A stretch of DNA of 64,000 nucleotides, from the NCBI GenBank assembly GCA_017430325.1, contig JAFRNE010000037.1, positions 102,963 through 166,962 on the forward strand. Direction: 5' to 3'. A program made the position numbers and the translations under genes. Under the pieces are notes generated by a model that was given only the letters and a program-made list of their open reading frames with translations, had not been told where the DNA came from and ran no database searches. Below, piece by piece: positions 46,105 through 53,326 of the stretch. The stretch is from Eubacterium sp. GTDB lineage: Bacteria; Bacillota; Clostridia; Lachnospirales; Lachnospiraceae. Every line of letters starts with the position of its first letter. Position 1 is the first letter of the stretch.

Positions 46105-46241
46105 AGGCATCCCTCCTTAAATGCAGGGAGCTTGTATGATTTCTCATACAGTCCAAAAGGCGAACCGCTATCCGCTATGGATAACACCTCACGACCTAGA
46201 TACAATGCCAAATGCATTTTATATATCATGATCGTAAGGTA

Positions 46242-46271
46242 ATTTTATCGCTTTAATTATCATCATGTCAA
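46242..46271 (-). promoter_or_regulatory. Promoter of the toxin-like mRNA
   Basis: On the minus strand TTGACA (46266-46271) and TAAAAT (46242-46247) are 18 bp apart. The start near 46235 leaves a leader of about 130 nt, which contains the GAGGTGTTATCC repeat. A perfect 16-bp palindrome TTTGTTGCGCAACAAA (46289-46304) lies just upstream and could be a regulator site. Confidence 0.45.
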
Positions 46272-46288
46272 ATCAAGCAGGTGTCAAA

Positions 46289-46304
46289 TTTGTTGCGCAA
46301 CAAA
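46289..46304. repeat. Perfect 16-bp palindrome
   Basis: TTTGTTGCGCAACAAA is fully self-complementary. It lies between the end of the FHA gene at 46317 and the toxin-like promoter. It could be an operator or a weak terminator (TTT follows on minus). Confidence 0.6.
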
Positions 46305-46316
46305 CTGTATACATTA

Positions 46317-47765
46317 TCATCTATACTCCTGATCTGTATTCGGTTGAATCTGCCAGTCACTTCCATTAATTTCAGGTGAAATGTAAACAGATAGACAATC
46401 ACCATCTATGAAAACGTTATAGTATTTGGCATTTTTCTTTGTATATTTGATAGGACATCCTGATGCAAGAGTACTTTTTATCTCCATCTCAAGATTAGGA
46501 CCTGCAGCATATGCTATTTCACAATCGTCTCTGCTTCCCGCTTTCACCGATAGGATCTGTACCGCTCCGTTACTTCGATTACTTACACCCCATATTTCAC
46601 TATAACAATCTTCATCCGCCATCGCTGTCTGCACTCCGACCAGAACGGTTCCGGCTGCAGTAACGTCATCATACTTTCGCGATTTATCAACATACGTAAT
46701 CGCGGATATCAGCAGTGTTATTGGAGTCCAGTTCCCTTTATATTTAATAAGTACAACTGTAATTTCATCTTCATAATCATACTCATAATCTCGACGACCA
46801 TTATAGTATTTGTAATGCATATTTGCCGTTACCACAGCAATTCTTGTTTCAAATTCTTTATCAATTTTTCTTAGAAGCGCTTCGTTTACAGTTGAATTGT
46901 CGGAATAATAATCTTCAGCGTCAATAAACTGTTCAACTGAATAATCACGAGAATAATAAATATCACTATTATCGCTATCAATTTCTTCTCTACTTCCCCA
47001 TCCATCATAATATGATGATTTTCGCACCTCTTCCTTTAATACATCCTTTACACTTTCAAATGTAATATATTCTGATGTAGCGTTACCTTCCGCATCTGCT
47101 ATACAGGAAACAACTGAATCAAACAATTCTTCCGGTATAGATTCCGCGTACTTTTCTACTTTTGAATATTTACCGGCAGACATATCAAGCATAAGCTTAA
47201 CTTCTTTTTCAGCCGCCCGATTAATATCCTTATCTGCTACACTTAACACTTTTTTATTGCTGCTTGATCTTACGGCAAAAAACACTATCGTACCGATGAT
47301 CAAGGCTGTCATTGCCGCAAGTCCCGCTATTATAAGTCCTTTTTTCTTTTTACTCTTTTTATCGTCATCACTTGTTTCACCCTGAAAAGCATTTGGATCA
47401 CTCTGACCGGGAGTTACCAATCCTGGTACAGCTCCAAAACCTGCCTGCCCGCTAAAAACTATTTGTGCATAAACACTATTGGTATTTGAACCCTGAGCTA
47501 TAAATGACATAATATCCGAGTTATTTATCCTGCAGCTAAATACTCTGTTTCCATTGATATATGAACCGTTAGTGCTGTTCAGATCCTGATAATTCCAGCA
47601 CCCATCCTGCAGGAAAAAACATCCATGACTACCGGAAATAACAGGAGAATTAATAGCGATATCGCAATCCGCATTTCTGCCTAAAACGATTATTTCTTTA
47701 CCCATATTTTCCAGACAATAGATAGTATTTTGTCCGTTATTATTTATCTTCACAAATGTTGACAT
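46317..47765 (-). CDS. FHA-TM protein with extracellular C-terminal domain
   Basis: The 482-residue protein has an N-terminal FHA domain (VLGRNADCDIAI, SGSHGCF, NSTNGSYING; residues 20-105), a short linker, a Lys-flanked membrane helix (144-165) and about 315 residues outside. The final 100 residues (VGVQTAMADEDCYSEIWGVS) faintly resemble the globular part of pilin-type proteins, but this is weak. Four nucleotides separate it from the SGNH hydrolase gene. The ATG at 47765 aligns with the FHA starts of its paralogs; upstream in-frame ATGs overlap the preceding gene. Confidence 0.82.
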   Translation of the reverse strand: MSTFVKINNNGQNTIYCLENMGKEIIVLGRNADCDIAINSPVISGSHGCFFLQDGCWNYQDLNSTNGSYINGNRVFSCRINNSDIMSFIAQGSNTNSVYAQIVFSGQAGFGAVPGLVTPGQSDPNAFQGETSDDDKKSKKKKGLIIAGLAAMTALIIGTIVFFAVRSSSNKKVLSVADKDINRAAEKEVKLMLDMSAGKYSKVEKYAESIPEELFDSVVSCIADAEGNATSEYITFESVKDVLKEEVRKSSYYDGWGSREEIDSDNSDIYYSRDYSVEQFIDAEDYYSDNSTVNEALLRKIDKEFETRIAVVTANMHYKYYNGRRDYEYDYEDEITVVLIKYKGNWTPITLLISAITYVDKSRKYDDVTAAGTVLVGVQTAMADEDCYSEIWGVSNRSNGAVQILSVKAGSRDDCEIAYAAGPNLEMEIKSTLASGCPIKYTKKNAKYYNVFIDGDCLSVYISPEINGSDWQIQPNTDQEYR

Positions 47766-47769
47766 AGAC

Positions 47770-48450
47770 CTACCCCCTGTAACATTCATAAATAAGTTTC
47801 CCAAGCGTCTTCATTCCTGTCTTATCAGGATGTACTCCGTCAATCGATTCATAAGGTCTTCCCATGGATGCCGCATTAATAAATCTTGCACCGGCAAGCT
47901 CTGCTTCTGCCCTGATCACATCGTTATATTCCATATAACCGCATCCATTAACGCACTCCGGAAACACAAAGCTCCTGTCAGTTGGTATATATGCCGGGTT
48001 GATCGATATACAACAAACCTCCGCGAAAGGATAATTGTTTCTCACCCTCTTAAGCATCAACCTGTAAGCAGTCTCAAATACAAGTTCCGGGAATCCACTG
48101 AATTGTTTTATACTTCCTGATTTAAGAGTGGCACCATTCATCCAATCATTTACGCCCATATAGATCAATATGATATCCGGGCTTTCAGTTCCGAAATGAA
48201 GATTTGATGTTCTCTCTTTACTGCATGCCGAAGGAAACATCCTTCCTGAATTCGGAATACATGTAACCCTGCTGCCGGACCATGACTCATTCATGACAAG
48301 TTGACCATTACATAAATCTATAAACCTTCCCCACCATGTATCATTTTGATCCATAATTCCATACAGACCTCGATGGTAATAATATGAATACTCCGGTGGA
48401 TTATACCCAAGAAATGTACTGATTGAATCTCCGAGTATTGATATTTTCAT
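47770..48450 (-). CDS. SGNH/GDSL hydrolase
   Basis: The 226-residue protein has the SGNH blocks: GDSIS with the nucleophile Ser near residue 9, block III GVNDW near residue 114, and DGVHPD with the catalytic Asp/His near residue 202. No signal peptide is seen, so it acts in the cytoplasm unless exported by another route. The substrate is unknown; family members remove acyl or acetyl groups from sugars and lipids. It is in the same direction and only 4 nt before an FHA-TM gene, which suggests a link to the cluster. Confidence 0.85.
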   Translation of the reverse strand: MKISILGDSISTFLGYNPPEYSYYYHRGLYGIMDQNDTWWGRFIDLCNGQLVMNESWSGSRVTCIPNSGRMFPSACSKERTSNLHFGTESPDIILIYMGVNDWMNGATLKSGSIKQFSGFPELVFETAYRLMLKRVRNNYPFAEVCCISINPAYIPTDRSFVFPECVNGCGYMEYNDVIRAEAELAGARFINAASMGRPYESIDGVHPDKTGMKTLGKLIYECYRG

Positions 48451-48508
48451 GATGTTTTTACATCCCTTCGTATCACGAATTTTCCCCTACAGTTCTGTTT
48501 TATAATGC

Positions 48509-48550
48509 TTGCGCAGGAGAACAGACCTATCGATTCATCCTCCTGCGCAA
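48509..48550. repeat. 11-bp inverted repeat between FHA and SGNH genes
   Basis: TTGCGCAGGAG (48509-48519) and CTCCTGCGCAA (48540-48550) are perfectly complementary with a 20-nt spacer. Neither strand has a U-tract after it, so it is probably not an intrinsic terminator. It marks the boundary between the riboswitch operon and the SGNH-FHA pair. Confidence 0.6.
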
Positions 48551-48565
48551 AGGAAAAAGTATTTA

Positions 48566-49429
48566 TTAATAATCCACTCCAATAACATACCAAGACGAGT
48601 CAATCTTTCCGCATACGACATCAAGTGATGACTGTTCTGTATTCTTTCCATCTGAAAGCTCAAATGTTACTCTGACTATCTTTGCATCATCAAGATCGAG
48701 GTCATATCCAAGCTTAAGCGCTGCTTTATATAGCTTCATATCATCAGAAGCTACATTAATAGGCGTACCGGCTTTGATATTCTCAATAGTTTTCCCATTA
48801 AATGAACCCTCATAATCAGATAAATCAGAATACTCTGCTTTCATCTTCTTATGTACTGATTCTTTCACCTTATCGGTGTCCCTCTGAGCGAATCCCTCAA
48901 CAAAATGCACTGCGACCTTTTCAGGGCTGCTGTGTACCCCGGTTTTCTTAACTATAAGAATAACTGCTACAACAATTGCTGCAACAAGCAGGACAGAAAG
49001 CGCTGTTATTATAGCTATCTTTTTCCAATTTGGTTTTGGTGGCGTTGTTGGTGGCGTTAGTGGCGTTGGTGGTAACTCCACTCCACTACCTTTGCCTATG
49101 TTTCCATCATCTACAATCTTCACATCTACTCTTGTAGAATCATTTCCCTGTACAGTATCAAATACAAGGACATCATTTGTATTAAGCGAAACCGATGTTG
49201 CCTTTTTACCATTTATGATTGTTCCGTTTGTACTTCCGAGATCTTCATAAAACCATATACCGCCTTTATTATTGAACTGCCCCTGATTACGACCCACTTT
49301 TGCATTCCTGCAGACTATATCGCATGTACTGCTTCTTCCAATTGTAACAACACTTTTGCCGTAGCTGTTTAGGTCAAAGCTTTTAACCAGCCCTTCATCT
49401 GTAATTGTCAATATCGCATTTTGTGCCAT
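48566..49429 (-). CDS. FHA-TM protein with small extracellular domain
   Basis: The 287-residue protein has an N-terminal FHA domain (TIGRSSTCDIVC, NQGQF, GSTNGTIING; residues 21-105), a Pro/Thr-rich linker (PPTPLTPPTTPPKP), a membrane helix (138-161) and about 125 residues outside (VAVHFVEGFAQRDTDKVKES). The usual Ser and His of the SxxH FHA loop are absent (VGRNQGQF), so phosphopeptide binding may be weak. The start MAQNAILT matches paralogs; an ATG at 49492 overlaps the previous stop (ATGA) and would add 21 residues. Confidence 0.82.
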   Translation of the reverse strand: MAQNAILTITDEGLVKSFDLNSYGKSVVTIGRSSTCDIVCRNAKVGRNQGQFNNKGGIWFYEDLGSTNGTIINGKKATSVSLNTNDVLVFDTVQGNDSTRVDVKIVDDGNIGKGSGVELPPTPLTPPTTPPKPNWKKIAIITALSVLLVAAIVVAVILIVKKTGVHSSPEKVAVHFVEGFAQRDTDKVKESVHKKMKAEYSDLSDYEGSFNGKTIENIKAGTPINVASDDMKLYKAALKLGYDLDLDDAKIVRVTFELSDGKNTEQSSLDVVCGKIDSSWYVIGVDY

Positions 49430-49488
49430 ATCCATATAGACGTTAAAACGCCTTCCTCCTTCTCTTTTTTTATTACAAGCATCAAATA

Positions 49489-50505
49489 TCATATGAGTGA
49501 AAAAACGAATTCCTCGTCAGACAGGACAAGATTATCATTATCCTTAAGTTCGATCATTCTTCTACTACCGATATCAATGCCATTTATATGTGTTTTATTT
49601 GTAGATTCAAGATCTTCTATAAAGAATTTGTCATTAATTATATATATACATGCATGCTTTCTACTGACTGTGTTGTTGCTCACACTTATATCATTATGTA
49701 TTTTTTGATTAATCTTACCGATTATCGTTTCAGATTTGGTTATAAAATACTTCTGATACGTTGACGTCTGTGTAAGCACAGCTTTAGCCCCCTGTACTTC
49801 AGGAGCAGTCTGTGGTCCCGAACTGAGTACCATGGTTTCGTCAAAGCTTTTTTCAGAGAAATCCTCGGTTTTTGTTTCACTGTAATCATCATCCTCTGAT
49901 TTACCAAAACCGTTTACCGGGACCTGTTGGAACAGGTTCTGTCTCAGACTTGGCATGACCGGCACATTCAGTGTCGCGGTTGGTGCCGCCTCTGCAGCAA
50001 ATTCAACATCTTGATAGCCGTTCTGATAACCGTTCTGTTCAACGTAGGTATCAGCCGTATATGTAGGAGCCACATCCGTATCGCTATTTTGCCATGTTTC
50101 CTGGGCATTGTGTCCGGCTAACCCCGACATATTATCCATGCCCTGCCGGTTCTGCTGCGCCTGTAGATTATTGCTTTGATATTCCTGACGTGTCATCACC
50201 TGACCGGTAACAGAATCCCTTACAAAGTCCCCGTGTCCATAACTTACAGTTGGCGGATATTCCTTTTCAGCATCATTATTTAGATCCATGTTTGGTGTTT
50301 TAAAATCATTTTGATTTGCGTGTCTCGGATCTTCTGTATAATAATACTGATTTTGGTTCATAGGCTGGCCATACTGAACCGGCGCATTGCTTACATTCAT
50401 TGCTCCGTTCTGATTATTATCAGTCACTTCCGCTCCGCAATGCGGACATGTACTGTATTTGTCGCTGTCATAATAATGACCGTTTAAACATCTGACAACC
50501 TTCAT
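49489..50505 (-). CDS. Zinc-ribbon/FHA cytoplasmic adaptor A
   Basis: The 338-residue protein has a short N-terminal zinc ribbon (CLNGHYYDSDKYSTCPHCG; residues 6-24), a long disordered Asn/Gln-rich middle part and a C-terminal FHA domain (residues 255-335; VSRKHACIYI, ESTNKTHING). The first glycine-arginine is GK here (IIGKINQ), a small departure. No membrane segment is present. It likely bridges phosphorylated proteins in the cytoplasm. Its N-terminus is almost the same as that of the neighbour protein at 50533. Confidence 0.85.
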   Translation of the reverse strand: MKVVRCLNGHYYDSDKYSTCPHCGAEVTDNNQNGAMNVSNAPVQYGQPMNQNQYYYTEDPRHANQNDFKTPNMDLNNDAEKEYPPTVSYGHGDFVRDSVTGQVMTRQEYQSNNLQAQQNRQGMDNMSGLAGHNAQETWQNSDTDVAPTYTADTYVEQNGYQNGYQDVEFAAEAAPTATLNVPVMPSLRQNLFQQVPVNGFGKSEDDDYSETKTEDFSEKSFDETMVLSSGPQTAPEVQGAKAVLTQTSTYQKYFITKSETIIGKINQKIHNDISVSNNTVSRKHACIYIINDKFFIEDLESTNKTHINGIDIGSRRMIELKDNDNLVLSDEEFVFSLI

Positions 50506-50532
50506 AGCTTTAATCTTCTTTCTTATCTGTAT

Positions 50533-51210
50533 TTATTCTTTCCAAGAAAAGTTTTCTCCGCAGAAAGGAACAAATACGAGTTCTGTTTTACCGATCTTGA
50601 TCACATCATACGCATTAAGCTTAATATTACTAAGCACTACCTCGTTATTCACATAGAACAGCTCATGTGATTCACCGGGTCCTATATAAAATGTCTGAGA
50701 ATTTGGTTCAAATGTAATAATCGCATGTTTAATTCTTGAAACACTCTTGTCACCCAAAACCACATCCATGCTTGAATCTCTGCCAATGAAATTTCTGTCA
50801 TACGAAAGTGTCTTGCTTCGTCCTCTTTCTTCTCCGCCGGTTACAACAAGCCAACCGACAACAGGCTTAAAGGTATCTCTTTGCGTTGCAAGATCATCTT
50901 CCTCGCCCTTAATCCCCAAAACATCAGGATCATCTGTACCAACAGAGCCTGCGTTAAATCCCGGTACAGTTGGCTGTGTAGGGAATCCAGATCCGAACGG
51001 TATATTATCATCCACTCCACCTATCCCCGCTCCCGGAACTGTCTTCATGGAATCCGAATAAGAATAGTCCGGATTATCGTAATTCACTGTATTTCCCGAC
51101 GACTCCTGTGCAAAAGCAGAATCAGCCGTTCCCCCGCCTGAACAATGTGGGCATGATGGATATTTGTCTCCATCATAAAAATGTCCATTGCTACACTTTA
51201 ATAAGTTCAT
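50533..51210 (-). CDS. Zinc-ribbon/FHA cytoplasmic adaptor B
   Basis: The 225-residue protein shares the N-terminal zinc ribbon (CSNGHFYDGDKYPSCPHC) with the next protein, then a Gly/Asp/Pro-rich spacer and a C-terminal FHA-like domain (FIGRDSSMDVVL, VSRIKHAIITF; residues 125-220). The final NG(T) loop is replaced by VNNE, so it may bind differently. The ATG overlaps the PP2C stop by 4 nt (ATGA). The paralogous pair suggests duplication. Confidence 0.83.
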   Translation of the reverse strand: MNLLKCSNGHFYDGDKYPSCPHCSGGGTADSAFAQESSGNTVNYDNPDYSYSDSMKTVPGAGIGGVDDNIPFGSGFPTQPTVPGFNAGSVGTDDPDVLGIKGEEDDLATQRDTFKPVVGWLVVTGGEERGRSKTLSYDRNFIGRDSSMDVVLGDKSVSRIKHAIITFEPNSQTFYIGPGESHELFYVNNEVVLSNIKLNAYDVIKIGKTELVFVPFCGENFSWKE

Positions 51211-52106
51211 ACTCTACCTCCTTGTGGTATATATTTGTTATATTGCATCAGTACAATCGATGTATTGTCCTGACTCTTTTGAGTATACTGGTTAACAACA
51301 TCCGTAAGCCTCTTGGCAGCCCTCTTCATATCCGGTTCCTCGCACCATATGATCTCTGCTATAGCCTGATCCGTGAGCCTCTTATAGACACCATCACTAC
51401 ATAGGATAACTATATCATTTTCCTCAAGAAATACCGGTTTATCCCCCTCATTCGTATCAATCAGCTCAAGATTACCTATGCCAAGGTAACTTATGAGCCC
51501 TTCGGCGTTTCTTGCCTTTTTATCATATTCCTCCTGAGATATAAGGCCTCTCTTCTTCTCCTCATCAATCAGAAGCTTAACGTTATGATCTCTTGTAATC
51601 TGATGTATATTTCCATTCCTCATCAAGTATATCCTGCTGTCACCTACAGACATCCAGTACATTCTGTTTTCAAATATAGTAGTGACAACTACTGTAGTCC
51701 CTGCATCAAGATAATCCCCCGATGAATTCTTTAGGCTTGAGACTGCTCTATCCATCTTTACGGCTTCTTCCTTTAGAAAACTGATGATCTTATCTTCTTT
51801 AAAATCTTCTTCGGCGATCCATCCATAAAAATCCTCGGCAAAGGTTATTGCGGCCTTCTGACTTGCAATCTCTCCCCCTTCAAGCCCTCCCATGCCATCG
51901 CAAACAACACCTACTGCTATACCATTCTCAACATTTGAAAAAACGGTATCCTGCTGATATTCCCTGGTTCCTATAATGCTTGAAACACCGGTTTTGATGC
52001 TTGTGATTCCGTCAATCATCCGCGACGCATAGCTTTCCATTTCGTCCGAGTTGACCTTGATCGTTGCGATATTCCATTGTTCGCCATTTATATTCCTGTT
52101 ATGCAT
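51207..52106 (-). CDS. PP2C-type Ser/Thr phosphatase
   Basis: The 299-residue protein has the PP2C/Stp pattern: GTREYQQDTVF, VVCDGMGGLEGGE, WMSVGDSRIYLMRNG and IVILCSDGVYKRL, with the acidic residues that bind two Mn2+/Mg2+ ions. It has an extra N-terminal region of about 45 residues. It should dephosphorylate substrates of the neighbouring kinases. It overlaps the kinase-FHA gene by 8 nt and the adaptor gene by 4 nt, so these are tightly coupled. Confidence 0.93.
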   Translation of the reverse strand: MHNRNINGEQWNIATIKVNSDEMESYASRMIDGITSIKTGVSSIIGTREYQQDTVFSNVENGIAVGVVCDGMGGLEGGEIASQKAAITFAEDFYGWIAEEDFKEDKIISFLKEEAVKMDRAVSSLKNSSGDYLDAGTTVVVTTIFENRMYWMSVGDSRIYLMRNGNIHQITRDHNVKLLIDEEKKRGLISQEEYDKKARNAEGLISYLGIGNLELIDTNEGDKPVFLEENDIVILCSDGVYKRLTDQAIAEIIWCEEPDMKRAAKRLTDVVNQYTQKSQDNTSIVLMQYNKYIPQGGRV

Positions 52107-53322
52107 ACATAGCTCCTAACTCAACCTGACATTTTGGACCACCCAGAAACAAAAAACTTCCAAGCCTAACTTTTCTTATTTTCTCCTTTTCAAGTCTCGT
52201 ATTTCCAAAGTAGGTTCCGTTACTTGAATGATCCACAATATAGTATTCATTTGAAAGCGTGTCATAAAAAATCTCACAATGGACTCTAGAGATAAAATCT
52301 TCGTTTATAACAATATTTGATGTTTCTTTAACACGCCCTATCTTATACGTAGTGTTCACGTTAAGTCTGTATCGATCAGTAACCTTTCCATTTATTCTGA
52401 CTATCAGAAATGGCACAAGCTGAGCCGATGATCCATCTCTCTGTTTCAGGCCAAGGTTATACATAAATTCATCTATTGTCTGAGTTCTGTCCTGAGGTCT
52501 CAGCACAAGCGCCCTGTCTACCGCATCCGCAACTCTCTGATTAACACCAAGCTGTGTAAGCGGCATATATCCGTTTGCCTGGATCGTAAATGGATCCGGC
52601 AGTTTTTTCCCTGCCAGCATATAATAGATGGTTGCCGCAAGAGTATATACGTCTGTGTAGGTTCCCTGCTTTGATGAAGATGAATACTGTTCCGGAGGAG
52701 CAAATCCGGGCTTCAGATATACAGACAGCTTTTCTCCATCTTTACGTGTCAGGTTCTTTGAATTTCCAAAATCAATAAGCTTAATATTTCCATCAGCGAG
52801 CAGGAATATATTGTCCGGCCCGGCATCTCTGTGAAATATCCCTTTTGCATGAACAGCTGAAAGTGCTTCTCCGGCTTTCTTTATTACCGGCGCAAGTTGT
52901 TCCCAATTTACTCTCCCCCCGTAATCTCTTCGGATTTTATTAAGCGTTTTGCCGTAAAGCATTTCCATCAAAAAGTAGCATGTTCCGTTCTGGATAAAAA
53001 AATCATATACATTAACTACTCCGGGGACATCGTTTAGCTTTTCCAGAAGTTCAGCCTCTTCAAGGAACCTCTCCATTCCATGTTCAAATGTATCCTTATA
53101 CTGCAGAGATGCCGGAAGAAGTTCTCCTGTATCCGGCATTCTGACTGCGAGATCCTTAGGGAAATACTCCTTTATAGCAAAATGCTTACCACAGCTGTCT
53201 CCCGGTTTTACATCTACAACCTCATACGAAATCCCAAAGCCACCTATTCCAAGCACCTTTTTTATCTGATATCTGTTGTTTAGTATATTTCCCTCACGAA
53301 GGGCCACAGATATATCTTCCAT
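52099..53322 (-). CDS. Ser/Thr kinase with C-terminal FHA domain
   Basis: This 407-residue kinase lacks a membrane helix. Kinase motifs: GIGGFG (residues 25-30), Lys51 in FAIKEYFP, HRDAGPDN (164-171), DFGNS (184-188) and APPEQY. The Lys normally found in HRDxKxxN is replaced by Gly. The C-terminal FHA domain (320-400) has IGR, ISRVHCEIF and SSNGTYF and looks functional. Self-binding of its own phosphorylated loop is a known theme of kinase-FHA fusions. Next to PP2C and the VWA-FHA gene it probably forms a switch. Confidence 0.92.
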   Translation of the reverse strand: MEDISVALREGNILNNRYQIKKVLGIGGFGISYEVVDVKPGDSCGKHFAIKEYFPKDLAVRMPDTGELLPASLQYKDTFEHGMERFLEEAELLEKLNDVPGVVNVYDFFIQNGTCYFLMEMLYGKTLNKIRRDYGGRVNWEQLAPVIKKAGEALSAVHAKGIFHRDAGPDNIFLLADGNIKLIDFGNSKNLTRKDGEKLSVYLKPGFAPPEQYSSSSKQGTYTDVYTLAATIYYMLAGKKLPDPFTIQANGYMPLTQLGVNQRVADAVDRALVLRPQDRTQTIDEFMYNLGLKQRDGSSAQLVPFLIVRINGKVTDRYRLNVNTTYKIGRVKETSNIVINEDFISRVHCEIFYDTLSNEYYIVDHSSNGTYFGNTRLEKEKIRKVRLGSFLFLGGPKCQVELGAMYA

Positions 53323-53326
53323 TTCT

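Larger units (their letters stand above)
45878..46190. repeat. Inverted repeats bracketing the toxin-antitoxin-like locus
   Basis: GAGGTGTTATCC (45878-45889) and GGTTCGCC (45897-45904) recur in inverted orientation as GGCGAACC (46159-46166) and GGATAACACCTC (46179-46190). Each copy lies near the start of one of the two convergent transcripts, so both RNAs begin with the same sequence. In a long toxin transcript the two ends could pair and close the 5' leader. Confidence 0.8.

Noticed and set aside
45916..46242. 108-codon hydrophobic plus-strand frame
   Set aside because: It is antisense to the toxin-like gene; its Ile/Val/Thr richness mirrors the opposite-strand peptide and it crosses the terminator.
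48509..48550. Inverted repeat as intrinsic terminator
   Set aside because: No T-run follows on either strand and the loop is 20 nt long, so it was listed as a repeat only.
49430..49492. Upstream ATG of the FHA-TM gene (ATGA overlap)
   Set aside because: It would add 21 residues absent from the paralogous FHA starts; kept only as an alternative.
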